Both the position numbers and the translations under genes were made by a program. Positions 59,127 through 64,000 of a stretch of 64,000 nt of DNA are shown piece by piece. The stretch comes from Deltaproteobacteria bacterium IMCC39524 (GTDB lineage Bacteria; Desulfobacterota; Desulfuromonadia; Desulfuromonadales; BM103), in NCBI GenBank assembly GCA_029667085.1, contig JARUHJ010000003.1:372001-436000 (forward strand), given 5' to 3'. Under the pieces are notes generated by a model. That model ran no database searches, was not told where the DNA came from, and saw only the letters and a list, made by a program, of their open reading frames with translations. Numbering within the stretch: position 1 is the stretch's first letter; each line of letters begins with the position of its first letter.

Positions 59127-61274
59127 ATGAGTAAAGTTCGCGCCAAGGAATATCAGGTTCGTATCGATCACGCTCTTGCGACGCCGAAGTTGCAGGATGC
59201 CCTGCACAAGTTTGGTGACGCCTTTCTGCTCGCCCGCGAAAAAGCCTTCAGCCAGTATGATTTCGAGGCTCTCCGCCAGGAGATTGCCGACTGCAAGGAT
59301 GAGGTGGCCACGCATCGACAGCAGTATCTTGACCAGTTCATCACGAATGCCGAAGCGGCTGGTGCGACAGTTTATCTAGCCAAAACTGCCGCTGATGCCA
59401 ATCAGTATATTGCTGACTTGGCCCGCACAAAAGGGGTCAAGTTGGTGACCAAGAGCAAGAGCATGGCGAGTGAGGAGACGCATCTCAACCAGGCTCTTGA
59501 GAGCGCGGGTGTCGAAGCGCTTGAGACCGATCTTGGTGAATGGATTATTCAACTTGCCGGTCAACGCCCCAGTCACATGGTGATGCCGGCGATCCACATG
59601 TTCAAGGAAGAGGTCGCCGAACTGTTCAGCAAGGTGACCGGTAGCGAGGAACCCGCTGAAATTGAGCATCTGGTACAGGTCGCTCGCGAGCAGCTGCGCC
59701 AGGGCTATCTTGATGCCGATATGGGGATCACCGGCGCCAACGTTGCGGTTGCTGAAACCGGTGGTATCGCCCTGGTCACTAACGAAGGCAATGCGAGGCT
59801 GGTATCGACCCTGCCGAAGATTCACGTCGCCCTGCTTGGCATAGAGAAGATCGTGCCGACCCTCGAGGATGCGGCGACGATCATCCGCACCCTGCCGAAG
59901 AACGCAACAGGTCAACTCTTGACCTCTTATATCACCTGGATCCGTGGTGCAGTCCCCTGCGGTGACAATGACAAAGAGCTGCACCTGGTGCTGCTCGACA
60001 ATGGCCGCAGTGCTCTGGCCGAGTCCCCGCAATGTCGTGATGCTTTACGTTGTATCAAGTGCGGTGCCTGCGCCAACGTCTGCCCGGTCTACCAGACCGT
60101 CGGCGGCCATGTTTTCGGGCATGTCTACATCGGTGCGATCGGCATCATTTTGACAGCTTTCTTCCACGGCCTGGACAAGGCTGCCGAGATTGTTCGCGCC
60201 TGCATCGGCTGCCGTGCGTGCGTCACGGTCTGCCCCTCGAATATTGATCTCGAAAACATTATTCTCAGTTTGCGTGAGACCATCGGCCACGAAGAAGGCA
60301 TCGGGGTTGGCAAGTCGATCGTCTTCCGCAAGGTGATGCGTAACCGCAAGCTCTTCCACAGCCTGATCCGCGCGGCCTCCCTGCTGCAGAAACCGGTCAC
60401 CGGCGGCAATCGTACGATTCGTCATCTGCCATTGTTCTTCTCTTCACTGACCGAATGGCGCACCTTGCCGGCCATTGCCGAAAAATCACTGCGCGACCAG
60501 TGGTCGAAGATTCCGCAGAAGGTCGATAAGCCACGTTACAAGGTCGCGCTCTTCGGCGGCTGCGCCAATGATTTCCTCTATCCGGAGCTTGGCATCGACC
60601 TGATCAAAGTCATGAACAAGCTGGATGTCGAGGTCTCTTATCCACTCGATCAGAACTGCTGTGGTGTGCCGGCTCTTTACTCCGGAGACAAGGAAACCGC
60701 CGTTGCGCTGGCCGAGCAGAATATCACCGCTATGCTCAAGGATGATCCTGATTTCGTCCTTACCACCTGCCCGACCTGCACCATGGCGCTGCAGCGGGAT
60801 TTTGTCGATTTCCTCAAGGACAACCCGGTCTGGGCCGCCAAGGCAGAGCACCTGGCCGAGATCACTGTCGATGCGGCCGGCTTCATCGTCAACCAGCTTG
60901 GTGCCGCCGAGGTTTTCAAGGGGCTCTCTGTTGCCGAGAAGGTCACCTATCATGACTCCTGCCATCTCAAGCGTGGCGCCGGAGTTTGGAAAGAGCCGCG
61001 TGAGCTGCTGACGACCTCTGGACGGGAGCTGGTCGAGATGGAACATGCTGACCGCTGTTGCGGTTTTGGCGGTTCCTATTCGCTGACCAGCCACCCCGAC
61101 ATTTCCAAGCAGATCCTGGGTGACAAGGTCAAGGATATTGAAAAGAGCGGTGCGACCTGCGTTGCCATGGATTGCCCTGGCTGCATGATGCAGTTGCGCG
61201 GTGGACTTGAGAAGCAAGAGATTGATGTGCGGGCGATGCACACGATCCAGCTGTTGGCTGAATCTTTGGAGTAG
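59127..61274 (+). CDS. Fused LutB-LutA lactate-oxidation Fe-S protein
   Basis: A 715-residue fusion. Residues 1-300 are a LUD domain (LutB-like). Two 4Fe-4S motifs follow (CIKCGACANVCP near 308 and CIGCRACVTVCPS near 358). The C-terminal half (about 470-715) has two CCG domains (LDQNCCGVPALYSGD and ADRCCGFGGSYSL) as in LutA/LldE. Together with LutC this forms an L-lactate:quinone-type oxidoreductase, as proposed for the fused Desulfovibrio protein. The AAGGGA site supports the ATG at 59127. Confidence 0.92.
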   Translation: MSKVRAKEYQVRIDHALATPKLQDALHKFGDAFLLAREKAFSQYDFEALRQEIADCKDEVATHRQQYLDQFITNAEAAGATVYLAKTAADANQYIADLARTKGVKLVTKSKSMASEETHLNQALESAGVEALETDLGEWIIQLAGQRPSHMVMPAIHMFKEEVAELFSKVTGSEEPAEIEHLVQVAREQLRQGYLDADMGITGANVAVAETGGIALVTNEGNARLVSTLPKIHVALLGIEKIVPTLEDAATIIRTLPKNATGQLLTSYITWIRGAVPCGDNDKELHLVLLDNGRSALAESPQCRDALRCIKCGACANVCPVYQTVGGHVFGHVYIGAIGIILTAFFHGLDKAAEIVRACIGCRACVTVCPSNIDLENIILSLRETIGHEEGIGVGKSIVFRKVMRNRKLFHSLIRAASLLQKPVTGGNRTIRHLPLFFSSLTEWRTLPAIAEKSLRDQWSKIPQKVDKPRYKVALFGGCANDFLYPELGIDLIKVMNKLDVEVSYPLDQNCCGVPALYSGDKETAVALAEQNITAMLKDDPDFVLTTCPTCTMALQRDFVDFLKDNPVWAAKAEHLAEITVDAAGFIVNQLGAAEVFKGLSVAEKVTYHDSCHLKRGAGVWKEPRELLTTSGRELVEMEHADRCCGFGGSYSLTSHPDISKQILGDKVKDIEKSGATCVAMDCPGCMMQLRGGLEKQEIDVRAMHTIQLLAESLE

Positions 61275-61925
61275 CCTGCACTCTTTCGCTTACACTCTTT
61301 TTTAGAAGATAGCAGGCTGCTGACAAAGTTCAGGCTTGTGGAAGTGGTTTCAAATGGATATACGACAACAGATCGTTAATCTGATTTCTTTTTTTGCTGA
61401 TCTTTTGCAATCAAGGGATAAAACAAAAACCGTCGGGGTTGCCCGACAGCAACGTCATTTTCTTTGTAGCAACAAAGAAAACGAAGCAAAAGAAAGCTTG
61501 ACGCTGCGCTGGGCATGTTGTGCTCGAAAGTTTCTACTGGCTATTTTCTGGCAACCAGACTTTTAATGCCTACGCTTCCCCCGTAGTTGACGAGGCCCTT
61601 TTGAACCTCTCCCACAGTGGTTCACTGGGCACACAGGTCATTACGTCACCTCCCTCTAGAAAGCCCTGACGGGAGGCCCCCTGAAACGGGCCGGATTCTC
61701 GAACCCCGCAACGTGTTAATGCCACAGACATGTGGAGAACGTATATGCCCTCCGCTAGGAGAAGGCGTTTTTGCATACTTTTGCCGCCGGGTAAAAGTAT
61801 GGCGCTTGGCGGTGCGCGAACCGCCGGTTCTGCTTTTAGCCTTTCAAAAGACAAACTCTACATAAGAGCCAGGGTTGGGTTTGTCAACAATCTGGATAGG
61901 GATACTGCCTCATGGGGACGTATCC
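61275..61925. other. Intergenic region with hairpins and a mini-ORF
   Basis: About 650 bases without a normal gene. The stem TTTTCTTTG-TAGCAA-CAAAGAAAA lies near 61458-61481, and CATACTTTT/AAAAGTATG near 61774-61802. Between them, on the minus strand, lies a 23-codon ORF with a strong ribosome site. Elements of this kind recur in intergenic regions of several proteobacteria; this is from memory and needs a search. Confidence 0.45.
61570..61641 (-). CDS. Possible 23-residue peptide ORF
   Basis: From ATG at 61641, 23 codons end at TAG (61570). GAGGGAGG lies about 7 bases before the ATG, a near-perfect ribosome site. The peptide begins MTCVPSEPLW and ends in a polar tail. A longer frame covers the same bases from 61854, but only this ATG has a strong site. 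No family is recognised. It may be a leader or a part of a repeated element. Confidence 0.3.
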   Translation of the reverse strand: MTCVPSEPLWERFKRASSTTGEA

Positions 61926-62330
61926 CTATTTGCTCAATTCCTCAATGATCTCTTCCATGAGGCACTTGACGTTAATCGACGTCTCTATAGCGACCGGGCT
62001 GGAGATCATGTCCATGATCCTGGCCGGGTCCTTGATCATGATCTTACAGCCTCCGGAATGAAGCTCGTAGATGATGATATTGCACGGCATTAACAAGCCA
62101 ATGTTCGGATCGGCGTTGAAAAGTAGTTGTGCGAACTCCGGATTGCAGGCGCCGATAATAATATAGCGCCCGAACTTATCGTGGTCGGAACGGCCCACAA
62201 TCTCATGCAGGTTGAGCCGCGTGTAAATTTGAAAGCCCTTCTCCTGCAGTCGTTGTTCTACCTGCTCAATCGTCTCCTCAAACCTGGTGGCAACTTCACA
62301 ACCGAAGCCATAGTTGCAATCAGTGGACAT
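61926..62330 (-). CDS. DUF302 family protein
   Basis: A 134-residue DUF302 protein. The segment FEETIEQVEQRLQEKGFQIYTRLNLHE, then ACNPEFAQLLFNADPNIGLLMPCNIIIYEL, is the family core. DUF302 proteins have a swapped beta fold and an unknown role, often next to stress or metal genes. AAGGGAGG before the ATG is a strong site. Its N-terminus has an additional pair of cysteines (CNYGFGC). Confidence 0.88.
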   Translation of the reverse strand: MSTDCNYGFGCEVATRFEETIEQVEQRLQEKGFQIYTRLNLHEIVGRSDHDKFGRYIIIGACNPEFAQLLFNADPNIGLLMPCNIIIYELHSGGCKIMIKDPARIMDMISSPVAIETSINVKCLMEEIIEELSK

Positions 62331-62531
62331 TCGATCCTCCCTTGTGTTTCACTTAAAGCGTTCTCAATAGTAACTTGCGAGGACACATTATCGCTCAAAA
62401 ATTACCAGCAAGCCAGTCTATTCCCACTCATAATGTGTGGATTAATATAAAGGCCGCTATCTGCTTGGCCGCATATGCTGAGTATGGCACAATACGATCA
62501 ATAACTTGTTTCACCGAACAGGATCTGCGGG

Positions 62532-63647
62532 ATGTCCAACTTTAACGAAAATTTAAGCGAGGCTGTCGTTGAACTGCCCGCAGTGGCCTTACGGCGTATG
62601 TGCAAACTGGTGCGCCTGCTCGATCGCCTCAGCCGCCATCCTGGTTATCGTTCCCATGTTTATCAAAACCTTCCCGAAACGGCCCGCTTTGATCCGGGGC
62701 ACTCTGCAGTGATGATGTGTTATGACTTTCACCTGACAGGAGACATGCCGCGCCTGATTGAGGTCAACACCAATGCCGGTGGCAGCCTGCTGGCTTACCT
62801 GTCTCACAACCCCAGACTCCCTATTCGACCTGAGTCGCTTGCTCCGAAGATGAAAGCTCGTCTGTTAAGAACGTTCGCCTCTGAGATGCGTCAGTTCTCA
62901 GGTGGCAGCAAGCCCAGGCCGGAGCGCATCGTCATCGTTGATGAGGAGCCGACTCAACAGTATCTTTATCCTGAGATGCTGGCTTTTGCAGACCTTTTCA
63001 AAGAATGGGGTATCCCTTCTGAGATCGCTGCCCCTGAACAGCTGGAAGCCTGCGAAGAAGTTGTCTGGCTGAATGATCAAGCGGTCGATATGGTTTACAA
63101 TCGCCACTGTGATTTCTTCCTGGAGAGTGACGCCATGGCCGGATTGCGGAAGGCTTACCTGGCTGGCAAGGTCTGCCTTACTCCAAATCCTCACATGTAT
63201 GGTCTGATCGCCGACAAGCGACGTATGGTGCTCTGGACTGATCCGGTCAAGAGAGCTCCCTACCTGACGTCTGATCAGGATGCAGGCATCCTCGATGCTC
63301 TTCTGCCGACGTCAAATATTCTTGCTGAGCTTGATTTGCAGGAGGCCTGGGCGGTTCGCAAACAGCATGTTTTCAAGCCGGTCGATAGCTTTGGCAGTCG
63401 GGGTGTGCTGCTTGGCGGGAAAATTAGCCGCAAAAGATTTGATGAGTTGCCTCTTGCGACCACTCTGGTGCAGGAACTCGTGCCCCCCTCTGTGACCGAA
63501 GTCCCCAACTTTGAGCCCATGAAGACTGATTTGCGGCTCTATGCTTACCGTGACCAGATTCTCGGCGTTACGGCCCGTCTGTATCGTGGCCAGGTGACCA
63601 ACCTGCGCACGCCTGGTGGAGGATTCGCTCGCGTTAAAGTTGTTTGA
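62532..63647 (+). CDS. ATP-grasp-like protein
   Basis: A 371-residue protein with ATP-grasp features in its second half: KPVDSFGSRGVLLGG (nucleotide-binding loop), LVQELVPPS, then TDLRLYAYRDQILGV and NLRTPGGGFARV, which match metal-binding and substrate segments. The first half (IEVNTNAGGSLLAYL) is similar to the preATP-grasp part of glutathionylspermidine or amide ligases. ATP-dependent ligase activity is likely, but the substrate is unknown. No obvious operon partner is seen. Confidence 0.72.
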   Translation: MSNFNENLSEAVVELPAVALRRMCKLVRLLDRLSRHPGYRSHVYQNLPETARFDPGHSAVMMCYDFHLTGDMPRLIEVNTNAGGSLLAYLSHNPRLPIRPESLAPKMKARLLRTFASEMRQFSGGSKPRPERIVIVDEEPTQQYLYPEMLAFADLFKEWGIPSEIAAPEQLEACEEVVWLNDQAVDMVYNRHCDFFLESDAMAGLRKAYLAGKVCLTPNPHMYGLIADKRRMVLWTDPVKRAPYLTSDQDAGILDALLPTSNILAELDLQEAWAVRKQHVFKPVDSFGSRGVLLGGKISRKRFDELPLATTLVQELVPPSVTEVPNFEPMKTDLRLYAYRDQILGVTARLYRGQVTNLRTPGGGFARVKVV

Positions 63648-63783
63648 GTAACAACAGTTTAACTGTTTGGCAGAATTGTCGACTGCCAGTGTCGGTTTCC
63701 CTCCAAGGATTAAAGAAATTAGTTGACCAGCCAGATCAACTGCATTAGTCTGTTTTAACTATAGGGATTAAATGTGAGGGGAT

Positions 63784-64000
63784 ATGCTGTACGATCTGGA
63801 GGCTGAAACAGGTTTCCGTTCAAAACTGAAGTTGTCGCTTTCGGGCTTTGGTATTCTCAGTGCCTTGCTCTGCGCCTATGCCTTGGGTTCCAGCTATCTG
63901 GCTGTCTCCGGTTATGGCGATTGGGCGATCCCTGGGCAAGAGCTGGTCTCCTGGTTCAGCTTGCTCGGCATGATCATCATGGTTGTTGCTGTATTCGGAC
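63784..64000 (+). CDS. Membrane protein, N-terminal part (runs off window)
   Basis: ATG 63784 has GAGGGG seven bases before it, and 72 codons are open to the edge. The N-terminus is MLYDLEAETGFRSKLKL, followed by two hydrophobic helices (about 20-37 and 57-72). The rest is missing, so no family can be given. A role as sensor or enzyme cannot be told. Confidence 0.65.
   Translation, partial: MLYDLEAETGFRSKLKLSLSGFGILSALLCAYALGSSYLAVSGYGDWAIPGQELVSWFSLLGMIIMVVAVFG

Noticed and set aside
61275-61925. Insertion sequence or transposase remnant
   Set aside because: No transposase frame and no clear terminal repeats with target duplication; only hairpins and a mini-ORF are seen.

Overview
The window looks like a chromosome segment from a Desulfuromonadia (Geobacter/Desulfuromonas-type) bacterium. 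Three things suggest this. The order yqeY-cvpA-mutS2-dnaG-rpoD and the Nif3 / C4 zinc-ribbon / RNase P RNA neighbourhood are typical of that group. Many proteins (YkgJ cysteine clusters, a cytochrome b5-like protein, rubredoxin, fused Lut proteins) fit an anaerobic or microaerobic respirer. Short ACGAAG- or CGCAAAG-type inverted repeats sit between genes. The assignment is inference from gene content; no rRNA is present. No transposase, CRISPR array or prophage is seen.

Layout. 1-1367: end of a histidine operon (hisA end, hisF, hisE). 1480-8451: replication and transcription core (yqeY, cvpA, mutS2, dnaG, rpoD), then a CAU tRNA. 8770-13267: Nif3-like protein, zinc-ribbon coiled-coil protein, RNase P RNA, YkgJ and LOG-type proteins, and two small minus-strand proteins. 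13467-18835 (minus): complete 2-oxoglutarate dehydrogenase operon sucA-sucB-lpdA. 19084-22371 (minus): lipA-trxB, rubredoxin, elbB. 22841-26159: small protein, RluD-type pseudouridine synthase, pgeF and a response regulator with a SARP-like output. Two candidate small RNAs follow, preceded by identical tandem TGTGAG repeats. 26525-30200 (minus): trkA-trkH-hydrolase. 30625-38755 (minus): glycogen and sugar-nucleotide genes (glgA, a large GH13 protein, a guanylyltransferase/phosphomannomutase-like protein, a receiver protein). 38966-43090: radical SAM, cytochrome b5-like, MshM/MshN-like, YkgJ and CpxP-like proteins. 43279-45411: NarX-like kinase and response regulator.

45494-61274 is the most coherent accessory region. 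A FadR-type regulator, a TRAP transporter (dctP-Q-M), a stress protein, a GlcD/GlcF-type oxidase and the LutC plus fused LutB/LutA lactate-oxidation proteins share TGGT-N3-ACCA operators. The transporter and lut promoters carry the same composite ACCA-N5-TGGT-N3-ACCA site just after a sigma70 promoter. This predicts a single regulon for uptake and oxidation of lactate or a related 2-hydroxyacid. Between them lies a ketone-body operon (thiolase, fused SCOT-type CoA transferase, 3-hydroxybutyrate dehydrogenase) and a sigma54-type activator preceded by a perfect 20-bp palindrome.

61275-64000: a 650-bp intergenic stretch with hairpins and a 23-codon ORF with a strong Shine-Dalgarno, then a DUF302 protein, an ATP-grasp-like protein and the start of a membrane protein cut by the window edge.
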